Shown: piece after piece, positions 8,179 to 17,479 of the stretch
How positions within the stretch are numbered: position 1 is the stretch's first letter
Layout of the letters: every line of letters begins with the position of its first letter
DNA from: Brevundimonas basaltis
Lineage (GTDB): Bacteria > Pseudomonadota > Alphaproteobacteria > Caulobacterales > Caulobacteraceae
Assembly (NCBI RefSeq): GCF_014202075.1
Contig: NZ_JACHFZ010000004.1
Span: forward strand, 248,001 to 312,000
DNA: 64,000 nt
Direction of reading: 5' to 3'
The notes under the pieces: model-generated
Databases searched by the model: none
What the model saw: the letters and a program-made list of their open reading frames with translations, nothing else
Told to the model about the DNA's origin: nothing
Position numbers and translations under genes: made by a program

Positions 8179-10998
8179 CTAGGGGACGGGATTGCCGTCC
8201 ACGTCGACGACCTGCACCTCGCCGATGTTCAGGGCCCGGATCTTCGGCTCGATAGTGGCGCGGTCGCCGACCACGACCCAGGTTGTCGGCCCCGTCCCGA
8301 CGATTTCCCGCGCCGCCTCGGTCGCCCGCTGCGCGTCCATGGCCGAGACGATTTCGGCGTAGCTGTCGTAGTAGTTTTGCGGCACGCCCCAGACGACCAT
8401 GTTCTGAAGCTCTCCGGCGATGGCGGCGTTGGTTTCCCAGTTGCCGGCCATGCCCTGCACCATATTGGCGCGGGCCGCCGCGATCTCCTCGCCGGTCAGC
8501 GGGCGAGAGCCGACCACCTCGGTCAACTCCCGGCGCAGTTCGGCCAGGCTCTCGGCCGTCTTGTCCGACTGGACTCCGGCGCTGACGGAATAGATCCGCT
8601 CGCCCCGGCCGAAGGGTACGCCGCCGCCGGCACCGTAGGACCAGCCCTTGTCCTCGCGCAGGTTCATGTTGATGCGGCTGGTGAAGGAACCGCCGAGCGC
8701 CGTGTTCATGGTCTCAATGGCCGGCTCGCGGGCCGGATCGAAGGCATCGACCACCCGGCCGCCGAGGATGGTCGACTGCGGTCCCGCGCGATCCACGATC
8801 AGGATGCGCGGCGGCCCGGCCGCGTCCGGCGCGTCGGCCGGTCCCGGTTTCGCGGGCATCGGCGTCGACGGGGCCTGCCAGCGTGAGAAGGCCCGCTCGA
8901 GCCGGGGCGTCAGTTCGGCCAGGCTGACGTCGCCGACCACCACCAGGGTGGCGTTGTCGGGCCGGAACCAGGTGCTGTGCCAGGCTTCGGCGTCGGCGGG
9001 CGTGATCGAGCTCACCGTCGCCTCGGTGCCCGAGCTCGGACGGCCATAGGGATTGCCCGGCCCGTAGAGTTCGCGGTTCAGCGTCATCCGGGCGATGGCC
9101 CCCGGGTTGCGCCGCGCCTGCTGGATGCCGGCGATCTGCTGGGCCTGGACTCGCTGGAAGTCATCGGCCCGGAAGGCCGGGTTCAGGATCACATCGGCGT
9201 AGAGGTCGAGCGATGGGTCGAGCCGAGCCGTCAGGGCGGTCATCGAAACGCTGGTGGAGTTTGTCCCCGACCCGGCCCCAAGGGTGGCGCCCAGCAGCTG
9301 CAACCGGTCGCTGATCTGGAGCGCGTTGAGGCTGTCCGTACCGTTGGTCATCACCTGCGGCGCCAGCTGGCCGAGGCCGGCCTTGTCGTCCGGATCGACC
9401 ACCGCCCCGGCGTCGAGGATCAGATTCATCGAGACGGTCGGCACGCTTTCGCGTTGGACCAGCATCACCTTCATTCCGTTGGACAGCGTGCCGCTCTGGA
9501 TCGCCGGGAATTCGGCCAGCGGGGCGGGACCGGGCGCCGGCAGACCCGCGCTGCGGTCGACGCCCGCCGTGGTGGTGTAGTCGGGGAAGGGCAGCACCTC
9601 GAGGCTGTAGCTGCCGTCGGTCAGCCAACGGCGGCCGGCGTCGGTCAGGTTACGGGGCGTCGCCGCCACCACGCGCTGATAGCTCTCGCGCCACGCGCCG
9701 GGGTCGCCGAGGAACACCTCCGACGCCGCCAGCCGGTCCGACTTGCCGCCGAAGCCGCCGATGCGCTCCAGGCCGCGGATATAGCCGGCCGCCGTCTGGG
9801 TGCGAACCCGCTCGAGCTCCTCGGCCGTCGGCCCGTCGCGCAGCAGGCGCGCCATCTCCTCGTCGACGATGGCTTCGATGCGGCCCAGGTCGCCGCCCGC
9901 CTTGGCCGTCGCGATCACGAAGAACTGGCCGGCGAGCTCGCGGCCGCTGGCGCTGGCCTGAACCGAGGTCGCCAGTTGTTCGTCGATGACCAGCCGCTTG
10001 TAGAGGCGCGACGAGCGGCCCGAGGACAGCACGTCCGCCACCATGCCAAGGTAGTCGGTGTCCGCCTCGCCGGTCGGTGTTATGTTCCACACCTTGTAGA
10101 GACGCGGCTGGCCGACGCGGTCGTACATGACCTCGCGCTGCTCGCCCTGCATCCGGTGCACCATGCGGCGCGGCTGGGTCACCGGCGGTCCCGAAGGAAT
10201 GTCGCCGAAATAGCGCTGAACCTTCTCGCGCGCCACCTCCGGGGTGATGTCGCCGGCGAGCACGATGACGGCGTTGGCCGCGCCGTAGTAGTCGCGGAAC
10301 CACTGCTGCACCGTCTCCAGGTCAGCGGCGTTCAGATCCTCCATCGAGCCGATGACGGTGTGGCCGTAGGGGTGCTCATCGGGCCAGGTGGCGGCGGTGA
10401 CGGCGTTGAAGACGCGGCCATAGGGCTGGTTTTCGCCCTGGCGCTTCTCGTTCTGGACGACGCCGCGCTGCTCATCCAGCCGGGCCTGGTCGATGGCCCC
10501 GAGCAGGTGGCCCATGCGGTCGCTTTCCAGCCACAGGATGGAATCCAGCGCCGTGGTCGGCACGTTCTGGAAATAGTTGGTGCGGTCGCTGTTGGTGGTG
10601 CCGTTCAGGTCGGTCGCGCCGAGCAGTTCCGTGCCCTTGAAGAAGTCGGTGTTGTAGTTCTCCGACCCGTTGAACATCAGGTGCTCGAACAGGTGGGCGA
10701 AGCCGGAGCGGCCCGCGGGCTCGTTCTTCGAGCCGACGTGGTACCAGATATTCACCGCCACGATCGGAGCCTTGTGGTCCTCGTGGACGATCACGGTCAG
10801 GCCGTTGTCGAGGGTGAATTTCGTGAAGGGGATGTCGACGTCGGGCAGCGGCGCCAGCTGCTGACGCGACTGCGGCGCGGCCACGGCCGGCGCGGCCGCG
10901 ACCTCGCCGGCGAGGGCCGGGGTCTGGGCCTGTGCCCCGGTGGCCAGCAGGACGGCCGAGGCCACCCCTCCGAGCAAGGCGAGACGATTGGTGCGCAT
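8179..10998 (-). CDS. M16 zinc protease, two-domain, exported
   Basis: A 939-aa protein with signal peptide MRTNRLALLGGVASAVLLAT then AQAQ. The N-terminal M16 domain has the inverted zinc motif HLFEH (His102, Glu105, His106). The third ligand Glu is in VQNEKRQ. The C-terminal half repeats the M16 fold (NGMKVMLVQRES, VVVGDVSLAEL) without a zinc motif, as is normal for single-chain pitrilysin-type proteases. The start at 10998 is set by AAGGGGG upstream and the signal peptide, although the frame is open to 11154. Predicted to degrade peptides in the periplasm. Substrate unknown; nothing adjacent in its own direction. Confidence 0.92.
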   Translation of the reverse strand: MRTNRLALLGGVASAVLLATGAQAQTPALAGEVAAAPAVAAPQSRQQLAPLPDVDIPFTKFTLDNGLTVIVHEDHKAPIVAVNIWYHVGSKNEPAGRSGFAHLFEHLMFNGSENYNTDFFKGTELLGATDLNGTTNSDRTNYFQNVPTTALDSILWLESDRMGHLLGAIDQARLDEQRGVVQNEKRQGENQPYGRVFNAVTAATWPDEHPYGHTVIGSMEDLNAADLETVQQWFRDYYGAANAVIVLAGDITPEVAREKVQRYFGDIPSGPPVTQPRRMVHRMQGEQREVMYDRVGQPRLYKVWNITPTGEADTDYLGMVADVLSSGRSSRLYKRLVIDEQLATSVQASASGRELAGQFFVIATAKAGGDLGRIEAIVDEEMARLLRDGPTAEELERVRTQTAAGYIRGLERIGGFGGKSDRLAASEVFLGDPGAWRESYQRVVAATPRNLTDAGRRWLTDGSYSLEVLPFPDYTTTAGVDRSAGLPAPGPAPLAEFPAIQSGTLSNGMKVMLVQRESVPTVSMNLILDAGAVVDPDDKAGLGQLAPQVMTNGTDSLNALQISDRLQLLGATLGAGSGTNSTSVSMTALTARLDPSLDLYADVILNPAFRADDFQRVQAQQIAGIQQARRNPGAIARMTLNRELYGPGNPYGRPSSGTEATVSSITPADAEAWHSTWFRPDNATLVVVGDVSLAELTPRLERAFSRWQAPSTPMPAKPGPADAPDAAGPPRILIVDRAGPQSTILGGRVVDAFDPAREPAIETMNTALGGSFTSRINMNLREDKGWSYGAGGGVPFGRGERIYSVSAGVQSDKTAESLAELRRELTEVVGSRPLTGEEIAAARANMVQGMAGNWETNAAIAGELQNMVVWGVPQNYYDSYAEIVSAMDAQRATEAAREIVGTGPTTWVVVGDRATIEPKIRALNIGEVQVVDVDGNPVP

Positions 10999-11335
10999 GA
11001 GAAAACCCCCTTGAAGGACCGGCGCCCGGCGGCGCGAACCGCATAGTGGCGGCGCCCGGCGGTGACTTGGCAAGGGCGGAATCAGACCGGATCGACGCAG
11101 CCGGACGCCGCGCGGCTTCGCAGCTGCGAAGACTCGCGGAATTTCCTTGCGCAATTAGCGTCTCTCCACCTCCGCTCATCAGCCTGGCTGGCGGGATATA
11201 TGAGAAGCGCGGCATGCCTTGCCCGCTGCAGCGCCGTTCCGCCCGTGCCGCGGCCTGGATGAAGCGGCGTTGAAATACGACGACGGCCCGAGCGTCTGGA
11301 GGCGGCGGCAGCGGGGCGCAGAGGCGACCACCGAC
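10999..11335. other. Intergenic region with no recognised feature
   Basis: About 340 bp upstream of the M16 gene. Reading frames here are extensions or shadows of neighbours. I see no convincing gene, RNA or repeat. It presumably carries the M16 promoter. Confidence 0.5.
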
Positions 11336-11367
11336 AAAAAACGGGGGCCCGCGATCACGGGCCCCCG
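11336..11367 (-). terminator. Rho-independent terminator of the cytochrome c gene
   Basis: A 10-bp GC stem (11342-11351 with 11358-11367) with a 6-base loop is followed on the minus strand by TTTTTT (11341-11336). It lies 30 bases past the stop of the cytochrome c gene. Confidence 0.9.
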
Positions 11368-11396
11368 CTGGACGTCTTTCAGCCTTGCTTTCGCGC

Positions 11397-12134
11397 TCAG
11401 CGCGGGCTGGCGGTTCCGCTGGTCGCCGCCGATGGGGCCGCGGGCGACTCCTGGACGGTCGACTGTCCGGCCGCGCCGGTGACCGGAACCTGCGGACCGA
11501 GGCCGCTGGTCGGCGTGCCGGCCTCGACGGCCGCGCCCTCCGGCGTCTCGCCTTCAGCCGGAGCCGCGCCCGGCTGACGGGCCGGGTCGGGCGCCGGCAC
11601 GGCGTAGCCGCCCGAGCCCTGCGAACGCAGCCAGGCGATCAGATTGACCCGGGTCTGGGTGTCGCGGATGCCGGCGAACGACATCTTGGTACCCGGCACG
11701 TGGCGGCCCGGGGCGGTCAGGAACTGGTCCAGCTGGTCGTAGGTCCAGGTCGGCGCTTCGGCCGCGTGGGTCTTCATCGCGTCGGAATAGGCGAATCCGC
11801 CTCGCGCGGCGACGGCCCCGCCAACGATGCCATTCAGATTCGGTCCGGTGCCGCTGGCGCCGCCGGCGTTGATGGTGTGGCAGGCCACGCAGCGCGCGAA
11901 GGCAGCCTCGCCCGCGGCCAGATCGGCGGTCGGCAGCACCGTGCCCCAGTCGGGCGGCAGCACGGCCTCGGCGGCTCCGCCGGCGGCCTCTTCCGGCGCG
12001 TCGACGAAATAGCCCATCTTTTCAGGCGCTTCGCTATGATAAATCGCGCCCGTGACCTGCTGCACGCCGACGATGACGAAGGCGGTGGCCAGCACGGCGC
12101 CCAGAATCTTGTTTCCGTTCAGATCGCCGCTCAT
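11397..12134 (-). CDS. cycM: Membrane-anchored cytochrome c, CycM-like
   Basis: A 245-aa protein. The N-terminus MSGDLNGNKILGAVLATAF leads into a single uncleaved helix, as in the alphaproteobacterial CycM cytochrome c552 that carries electrons from the bc1 complex to cytochrome oxidase. The haem c site is CVACH. The distal methionine is probably in PGTKMSFAG. The domain is class I, followed by an unusual 60-residue Pro/Ala/Gly tail rich in acidic residues. I use the ATG at 12134; an earlier in-frame start would put charged residues before the anchor. Monocistronic with a strong terminator. Confidence 0.88.
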   Translation of the reverse strand: MSGDLNGNKILGAVLATAFVIVGVQQVTGAIYHSEAPEKMGYFVDAPEEAAGGAAEAVLPPDWGTVLPTADLAAGEAAFARCVACHTINAGGASGTGPNLNGIVGGAVAARGGFAYSDAMKTHAAEAPTWTYDQLDQFLTAPGRHVPGTKMSFAGIRDTQTRVNLIAWLRSQGSGGYAVPAPDPARQPGAAPAEGETPEGAAVEAGTPTSGLGPQVPVTGAAGQSTVQESPAAPSAATSGTASPR

Positions 12135-12283
12135 GCGCGTCGTCGCATCCCGTTCCTGAGGCCCGGCCACGAGGGCGGTCGGGCGAATTCTTGCGTGGGC
12201 GTCTCTTACACGCTAGCGCGGCCTTCGCAACCGGCCCCGAACGCCCGTGGCGGCGTCGGGGCGTCGCAGGCAGGAATGCATCG

Positions 12284-13006
12284 ATGAACCCCCTTGTTCT
12301 GATCCCCGCGCGGATGGCCGCGACCCGCCTGCCCGGCAAGCCTCTGGCCGACATCGGCGGGCAGCCGATGATCGTCCGCGCCTGGCGCCAGGCCGCGGCC
12401 TCCGGCCTGCCCGTCGCCGTCGCCGCCGGCGACCCCGAGATCGTCGAGGCCGTCGAGGCCGCAGGGGGCGTCGCCGTCCTCACCGATCCCGATCTGCCGT
12501 CCGGGTCGGACCGCATCCGCGCGGCCTTGGACGCCCTCGATCCGGACGGCCGCCACGACGCGGTCATCAACCTGCAGGGCGACATGCCCTTCGCGGACCC
12601 CGACCTCGCCGTCGCCTGCGCCGGACTGCTCGAGGCCGAACCGGACTGCGACATCGCCACCCTCGTCGCTTCGGAAGCCGACCTGTCCGACCGGGCCAAT
12701 CCTGACGTGGTCAAGGCGGTGCTGGCCCTGCCCGAGGGCGCCCGCCACGGCCGCGCCCTCTATTTCACCCGCTCGACCCTGTACGGCGACGGCCCCGTCT
12801 GGCGCCACGTGGGCCTCTACGGCTATCGCCGGGCCGCCCTCGAACGCTTCTGCGCCGCCCCGCCCTCGCCGCTCGAGCGCCGCGAGAAGCTGGAGCAACT
12901 CCGCGCCCTCGAAATGGGCCTGCAGATCTGGGCCGCCGTTATCGACGAAGCCCCCCTGTCGATCGACAATCCGGCCGATCTGGTGGCGGCGCGGGCCCGG
13001 ACCTGA
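12284..13006 (+). CDS. kdsB: 3-deoxy-manno-octulosonate cytidylyltransferase
   Basis: A 240-aa enzyme that makes CMP-Kdo from CTP and Kdo for lipid A core assembly in the cytoplasm. The nucleotide-binding start LIPARMAATRLPGKPLADI is diagnostic, as are LPSGSDRIRAAL, INLQGDMPF and the C-terminal EKLEQLRALEMG. The length equals the family norm (about 245). The start ATG follows AGGAATGCATCG. It is divergent from the cytochrome c gene. Confidence 0.96.
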   Translation: MNPLVLIPARMAATRLPGKPLADIGGQPMIVRAWRQAAASGLPVAVAAGDPEIVEAVEAAGGVAVLTDPDLPSGSDRIRAALDALDPDGRHDAVINLQGDMPFADPDLAVACAGLLEAEPDCDIATLVASEADLSDRANPDVVKAVLALPEGARHGRALYFTRSTLYGDGPVWRHVGLYGYRRAALERFCAAPPSPLERREKLEQLRALEMGLQIWAAVIDEAPLSIDNPADLVAARART

Positions 13007-13134
13007 CCTCGCCTCCGCCGCGAGGTTTTGTCAGTTGCGGGGCATTGGTCTCTGCGACATTGTCGGCGACAGGCATCGGCCAGAACCGATATCCATCCGA
13101 TTTCCCGAACCTTTTCGCCCAATGGGGGGCTCCG

Positions 13135-13554
13135 ATGATGAAATTCCTTGCGGTCGCGACCGTCACCTTGGCGATGCTCGGCGCCCCCGCTGTCGCGCAG
13201 GACAGATCGGGCGGCGGCTTGGTGAAGGCCCAGCTTGACGCCATTCCCGGCGAGTTCGGGGTCTCGGAAGTCGTCCCGCGGCTCGCGGGCCGGCTCGCTA
13301 CGGGCGGCAAGCATACGGCCCGTCTCGACGTGTCCGGCGGCCAGGCCATATTCGTCGGCGTGTGCGATGGCGGCTGCAGCGATCTCGACCTCATCGTTCG
13401 CGACGCCTCGGGCCGTGAACTCGGTCGGGATGTCGAAATGGACGACATACCCATGGTGGTGATCGAGGAAGCGGCGGCCGGGCGCTACTCCGTGGAGGTC
13501 TTGATGGAGGCCTGCACCGGGCAATGCGACTGGGGCGTCGGCGTCTTCCGCTAG
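13135..13554 (+). CDS. Small secreted hypothetical protein
   Basis: A 139-aa protein with a signal peptide (MMKFLAVATVTLAMLG, ending VAQ) and a compact beta-rich domain. GGQAIFVGVCDGGCSDLDLI, then VRDASGRELGRD and a short C-terminal strand with ACTGQCDWGVGVF resemble pre-peptidase C-terminal (PPC-like) beta sandwiches. Four cysteines could form two disulfides. The ATG at 13135 follows GGGGGG and gives the signal peptide. Its stop codon shares a CTAG with the convergent nudC stop. Function unknown. Confidence 0.75.
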   Translation: MMKFLAVATVTLAMLGAPAVAQDRSGGGLVKAQLDAIPGEFGVSEVVPRLAGRLATGGKHTARLDVSGGQAIFVGVCDGGCSDLDLIVRDASGRELGRDVEMDDIPMVVIEEAAAGRYSVEVLMEACTGQCDWGVGVFR

Positions 13555-14480
13555 ACCTCGAACCCGTCCGCCCACGCCTGCATCAGCGTCCGCGCGATGG
13601 CGATCGGCGGCGGCGCCTTGATGGTCGGATGCGTCCCCGCCAGACAGGCCCGGGCCTCGTCCCGCGTCAGCCACGCTACCGCCTCCAGCTCCGTCTGGTC
13701 CGGCGCGGCGTCCTCCGAATCGACCTCGCAGACCAGGCCGATCATCAGCTGCGACGGGAACGGCCAAGGCTGACTGGAGTGGTAGCGCACCGCCGTCACC
13801 GTCAGCCCCGCCTCCTCCGCGATCTCGCGCGCGCAGGCCTCCTCGATGGTCTCGCCCGGCTCGAGAAATCCCGCCAGCGCTGACATCCGCCCCTCGGGCC
13901 AGCTCGCCTGCCGCCCCAGCAGGCAGCGCGGCTCGTTTCCGCCCAGATAGACCGCCAGCATGATAGTCACCGGATCGACGCGCGGGAAATGCTCGCTCCC
14001 GCAGGCCGGGCAGACCCGTTTCCAGCCGCCGCAGGCGTCCTGGCTCTCGATCCCGCACGCCGCGCAGAAGCCGTGCCGCCGCCGCCAGTCGAACAGCGAC
14101 TTGGCCGTCCCCGCCATGGCCGCGTCCGGGCCCGGCAGCAGCATCGCCGCCTCGCGCATCTCGTGAAACTGTCCGACGCCCCGCAGCGGTCCCGCCGTCG
14201 GATCGACCGAGCCCTCGATCTCGACCGCGAACACCGGCGCGCCCTTCCACAGCCCGAGGAACAGCTCCCGGTCCAGCGCCGTCGCCCTTGCCTGCGCCAT
14301 CGGCAGCCAGGCCAGCCGGGGCTCGCCCCCCGCCTCCAGCAGCGGCCGCCCTTCCCACAGCACCATCGCCAGCGCCTCCGGGTTCGCCCCCTGCGCCGCC
14401 AGCCAGTCCGGATCGTTCCGCCGCTCCCCCGCCCGATCGAGCGGATTGCCGGCGAAGGTGTTCAGGGCGGGGAGGGGCAT
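13551..14480 (-). CDS. nudC: NAD+ diphosphatase (NADH pyrophosphatase)
   Basis: A 309-aa Nudix hydrolase that splits NAD(H) to NMN(H) and AMP and can decap NAD-capped RNA. The zinc ribbon has CAAC and CPAC pairs in the middle. The Nudix box is GFLEPGETIEEACAREIAEE followed by AGL. The NudC-specific SQPWPFPSQLM lies just after it. A full N-terminal domain is present. The stop overlaps that of the convergent gene by 4 bp. Confidence 0.95.
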   Translation of the reverse strand: MPLPALNTFAGNPLDRAGERRNDPDWLAAQGANPEALAMVLWEGRPLLEAGGEPRLAWLPMAQARATALDRELFLGLWKGAPVFAVEIEGSVDPTAGPLRGVGQFHEMREAAMLLPGPDAAMAGTAKSLFDWRRRHGFCAACGIESQDACGGWKRVCPACGSEHFPRVDPVTIMLAVYLGGNEPRCLLGRQASWPEGRMSALAGFLEPGETIEEACAREIAEEAGLTVTAVRYHSSQPWPFPSQLMIGLVCEVDSEDAAPDQTELEAVAWLTRDEARACLAGTHPTIKAPPPIAIARTLMQAWADGFEV

Positions 14481-14537
14481 GGGGCCTGTCTAGCAAGGCG
14501 CCGCTTGCATCCGCGACCCGGAATCGTCATATCCGGT

Positions 14538-14628
14538 CTCGGAGATCGCGGGCGAAGGCTTCGCCAACCTGGTCAGGGCCGGAAGGCAGCAGCCACAACG
14601 AATTCCCCTTCGGGTCGCGGTCTCCACC
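14538..14628 (+). ncRNA. ffs: Signal recognition particle RNA (small bacterial 4.5S type)
   Basis: The conserved apical part CTGGTCAGG-GCC-GGAA-GGCAGCAGCC (14568-14593) is the Ffh-binding helix with a GGAA tetraloop. GGAGATCGCG (14541-14550) pairs with CGCGGTCTCC (14616-14625), closing a rod of about 90 bases, and GCGAAGG can pair with CCTTCGGG inside. Ends are approximate. It lies upstream of dnaX, as in several bacterial lineages. Confidence 0.92.
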
Positions 14629-14698
14629 CTCCTCCCTCTTTCGTGCGCTAACGCTCGCGACGCGGTCGCTCGCTGCTTGAGCGGGTGCGCGCCTGTCT

Positions 14699-14735
14699 CC
14701 TCCCCACGCAGTGGGGAGGGGGACCCCGAAGGGGT
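14699..14735. repeat. Small palindromic intergenic element between ffs and dnaX
   Basis: CCTCCCCAC-GCA-GTGGGGAGG (14699-14719) is a perfect 9-bp hairpin followed by ACCCC-GAA-GGGGT (14723-14735). Tandem small GC hairpins of this kind are dispersed between genes in Caulobacteraceae genomes (family knowledge; copies elsewhere not checked). Confidence 0.6.
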
Positions 14736-14834
14736 GGAGGGGCGAAGCGGCCGCACCGGCGTCCGACAGACCCACCCACAACTCCCTTCCCTCAACCCCT
14801 TCGCCCCTGCGCGCCCCCGCGCTATGACCATTCC

Positions 14835-16736
14835 ATGAGCGACGTGGAACCGAGTCTCGAAGGGCCTCCGTGGGAGGAGGACGCGCCCGAAGCGGAGGAG
14901 CGCGACCCCAACACCGACGACATGTTCGGTGCGCCCGAGCCCGCCGGCATGCGCGAGGCCGAAGCCGCCGCCGCGCCCGGACCCGAAGCCCCGCCCGCTG
15001 ACAAGGCCCCGGCGAAGCCCGGGCCGAAAGCCGCGAAAACCGCGCCCGCCGACGACGGTCCCGCCGCCCACGCCGACGACGGCGAAGCCTACACCGTCCT
15101 GGCCCGCAAATACCGGCCGCGCACCTTCGGCGACCTGATCGGTCAGGAGGCCATGGTCCGCACCCTGACCAACGCCTTCTCGACCGGCCGCATCGCCCAC
15201 GCCTTCATGCTCACCGGCGTCCGCGGCGTCGGCAAGACCACCACCGCCCGTTTGCTGGCCCGCGCCCTCAACAACGAGACCGACGTCATCGACCGGCCGT
15301 CGCTCGAGCTCACCGCCCACGGCCGGCACGACGCCGCCATCATGGCCGGCCAGCACATGGACGTGGTCGAGATGGACGCCGCGTCCCACACCGGCATCGA
15401 CGGCATCCGCGACATCATCGACAGCGTCCGCTACGCCCCGGTCGAGGCGCGCTACAAGGTCTATGTCCTCGACGAAGTGCACATGCTGTCGAACCAGGCC
15501 TTCAACGCCCTGCTGAAGACGCTGGAAGAGCCGCCGCCCCACGCCAAATTCATCTTCGCCACCACCGAGATCCGCAAGGTGCCGGTGACCATCCTCAGCC
15601 GCTGCCAGCGCTTCGACCTGCGCCGCGTCGAGCCCGAGATCCTCGTCGAACACCTCGCCCGCATCGCCGACCGCGAGGGCATGAAGATCGAGCAGGACGC
15701 CCTCGCCCTGATCGCCCGCGCCGCCGAGGGCTCGGTCCGCGACGGCCTGTCGCTGCTGGATCAGGCCCTGGTCCAGGGTGAAAAAGGCGAGACCGTCCCG
15801 ACCACCGTCGTCCGCGACATGCTCGGCCTCGCCGACCGCAGCCAGACCATCGCCCTGTTCGAAGCGGTCATGGCCGGCCGCACCCCCGAGGCGCTCGAAC
15901 TGTTCCGCACCCTCTACGGCTATGGCGCCGATCCCGTGCAGGTGACCAACGACCTGCTCGAACACTGCCACGCCGCCTCGGTGGCCAAGATGCTCGGCCC
16001 CCAGGCCACCCGCCTGCCCAACGACCAGGCCCAGAAGCTCACCGCCCTCGGCGCCGTCATCTCGGCCGGCACCCTGGCCCGCGTCTGGCAGATGCTGCTC
16101 AAGGCCCTCGACGAGGTCCGCCGTGCGCCCAATCCGGCCGACGCCGTCGAAATGGCCATCGTCCGCCTCGCCTACGCCGCCGACCTGCCCGGGCCGGAAG
16201 AGGCGCTCAAGGCCCTGCGCGACGGCGAACCCATGCCCGGCGGCGGCTCGGCCCCGCGCGGCCCGTCCGGCGGCGGCGGCGGCGCCTCGGCCCAGCTCGC
16301 GGCCCGCCCGGTCGCCGCGCCTGCCCTGCCCGACCCCCAGTCCTTCGAACAGGTCGTCGCCCTCATCGGCGAGAAGCGCGAGGTCGGCCTGCAGATGGAC
16401 GTCCAACGCTACGTCCGCCCCGTCGCCTTCAAGCCCGGCGCCATCACCTACGAAAGCATCGAGGGCGCGCCGATCGACCTCGCCCGCCGGCTCGCCTCGC
16501 GGCTGCGGGAATGGACCGGCCGCACCTGGCTGATCGCCGCCAACGGCCAGGGCGGCGGCGAGACCATGATCGAGATCGACCGCCGCAAGCGCGCCGAAGA
16601 ACGCGCCCAGGTCGAGGCCGACCCCTTCATCGTCGCCGTCATGGAGGCCTTCCCGGGCGCGAAAATCGGCGAGATCAAGACGGTCGCCGCGCCGGTCGAA
16701 CTGCCGGTCATCCCGGACGAGGCGGCGGAGGACTAG
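14835..16736 (+). CDS. dnaX: DNA polymerase III tau subunit
   Basis: A 633-aa clamp-loader subunit. An acidic, Pro/Ala-rich N-terminal extension of about 85 residues precedes the AAA+ core YTVLARKYRPRTFGDLIGQE. Walker A is GVRGVGKTT, the Walker B region YKVYVLDEVHMLSNQAFNAL, and the sensor/Arg-finger region ILSRCQRFDLRR. The insert that normally holds a four-cysteine zinc knuckle contains no cysteine here. A Gly/Ser-rich linker leads to the tau C-terminal domain. No A6G-type slippery sequence was seen, so a separate gamma form is not predicted. The ATG at 14835 follows a region of hairpins and lacks a strong SD. Confidence 0.94.
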   Translation: MSDVEPSLEGPPWEEDAPEAEERDPNTDDMFGAPEPAGMREAEAAAAPGPEAPPADKAPAKPGPKAAKTAPADDGPAAHADDGEAYTVLARKYRPRTFGDLIGQEAMVRTLTNAFSTGRIAHAFMLTGVRGVGKTTTARLLARALNNETDVIDRPSLELTAHGRHDAAIMAGQHMDVVEMDAASHTGIDGIRDIIDSVRYAPVEARYKVYVLDEVHMLSNQAFNALLKTLEEPPPHAKFIFATTEIRKVPVTILSRCQRFDLRRVEPEILVEHLARIADREGMKIEQDALALIARAAEGSVRDGLSLLDQALVQGEKGETVPTTVVRDMLGLADRSQTIALFEAVMAGRTPEALELFRTLYGYGADPVQVTNDLLEHCHAASVAKMLGPQATRLPNDQAQKLTALGAVISAGTLARVWQMLLKALDEVRRAPNPADAVEMAIVRLAYAADLPGPEEALKALRDGEPMPGGGSAPRGPSGGGGGASAQLAARPVAAPALPDPQSFEQVVALIGEKREVGLQMDVQRYVRPVAFKPGAITYESIEGAPIDLARRLASRLREWTGRTWLIAANGQGGGETMIEIDRRKRAEERAQVEADPFIVAVMEAFPGAKIGEIKTVAAPVELPVIPDEAAED

Positions 16737-16778
16737 GGCGGCCCGCTCGTCCCGGGGACCCCGGCGCTGGTCGGATCG

Positions 16779-17351
16779 CTAGGCGGGCGGGCTCCAGTAG
16801 CCCCCGTCCAGGAGCTCCGGATTTGTGCGCTCGATCCCTTCGACAAGAGCGCTCGCCAACGGCATTTCGGGCTTCCATCCGGTCGGCCAACCCAACCGAC
16901 GGGTGCTTTCCCGAAGGATTCCGTCACCGCTGTTGGCCGAACGCGTCAAGGCCGAAACGAGAAGGTAGGTGCTGATCGAGCCTCGCTCGCCCCGGCGCCA
17001 GGCGGCCAACCGCGACCGCGCCAGGCACAATTGACCGTGGAATTCGACCGCGCGCCCGGCGAGGTCCGTCGGCAATCGCCACAGTGACGGGATGAGGCCC
17101 GGATAGGTCTGGGGTTCCGTCAGCGAATAGCGGTCAAGTACGTCCTGATCGATGATTCGACCGTCGGCCTGGCGGCTGCAGATCGCTTCCGCCAGTTCCG
17201 CCACCTCTCGGCTCAGCCCGAGTGTCTCGGAACGGAGAATGCTCAGCAGCTTTTGGCGTCGGCGGCAGCCGGACAGGACCGCTGCCGACGCGGCCGCCGC
17301 CGCCAGAAGAATCCCGGCGATACCCAGGATCCCGATATCCGCCGCTTCCAT
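16779..17351 (-). CDS. Hypothetical membrane-anchored protein
   Basis: A 190-aa protein with one N-terminal helix (DIGILGIAGILLAAAAASAA), then an arginine-rich, mostly helical cytoplasmic part. AEAICSRQADGRIID and WGRLPTDLAGRAVEFHGQLC-like text (actually SLWRLPTDLAG) give no family match I recognise. The ATG at 17351 with GGAGGG upstream is preferred over an earlier ATG at 17417. It lies on the opposite strand between dnaX and ybaB, interrupting the usual dnaX-ybaB-recR order. Function unknown. Confidence 0.6.
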   Translation of the reverse strand: MEAADIGILGIAGILLAAAAASAAVLSGCRRRQKLLSILRSETLGLSREVAELAEAICSRQADGRIIDQDVLDRYSLTEPQTYPGLIPSLWRLPTDLAGRAVEFHGQLCLARSRLAAWRRGERGSISTYLLVSALTRSANSGDGILRESTRRLGWPTGWKPEMPLASALVEGIERTNPELLDGGYWSPPA

Positions 17352-17479
17352 GCCCGTCCCTCCCGCGTGTCGCGACTTGGAAGATAAGGCGTGAAGGGAT
17401 GGCGACCACCACGCCACGCCTGATTCCGTCGGAAATCATTTTCCGTCAGACCGGCGCCGGAATCGCCCGATCCCGCGCC

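Noticed and set aside
14835..16736. Programmed frameshift for a short gamma form of DnaX
   Set aside because: No run of A or slippery heptamer of the known type was found in the second half of the gene.
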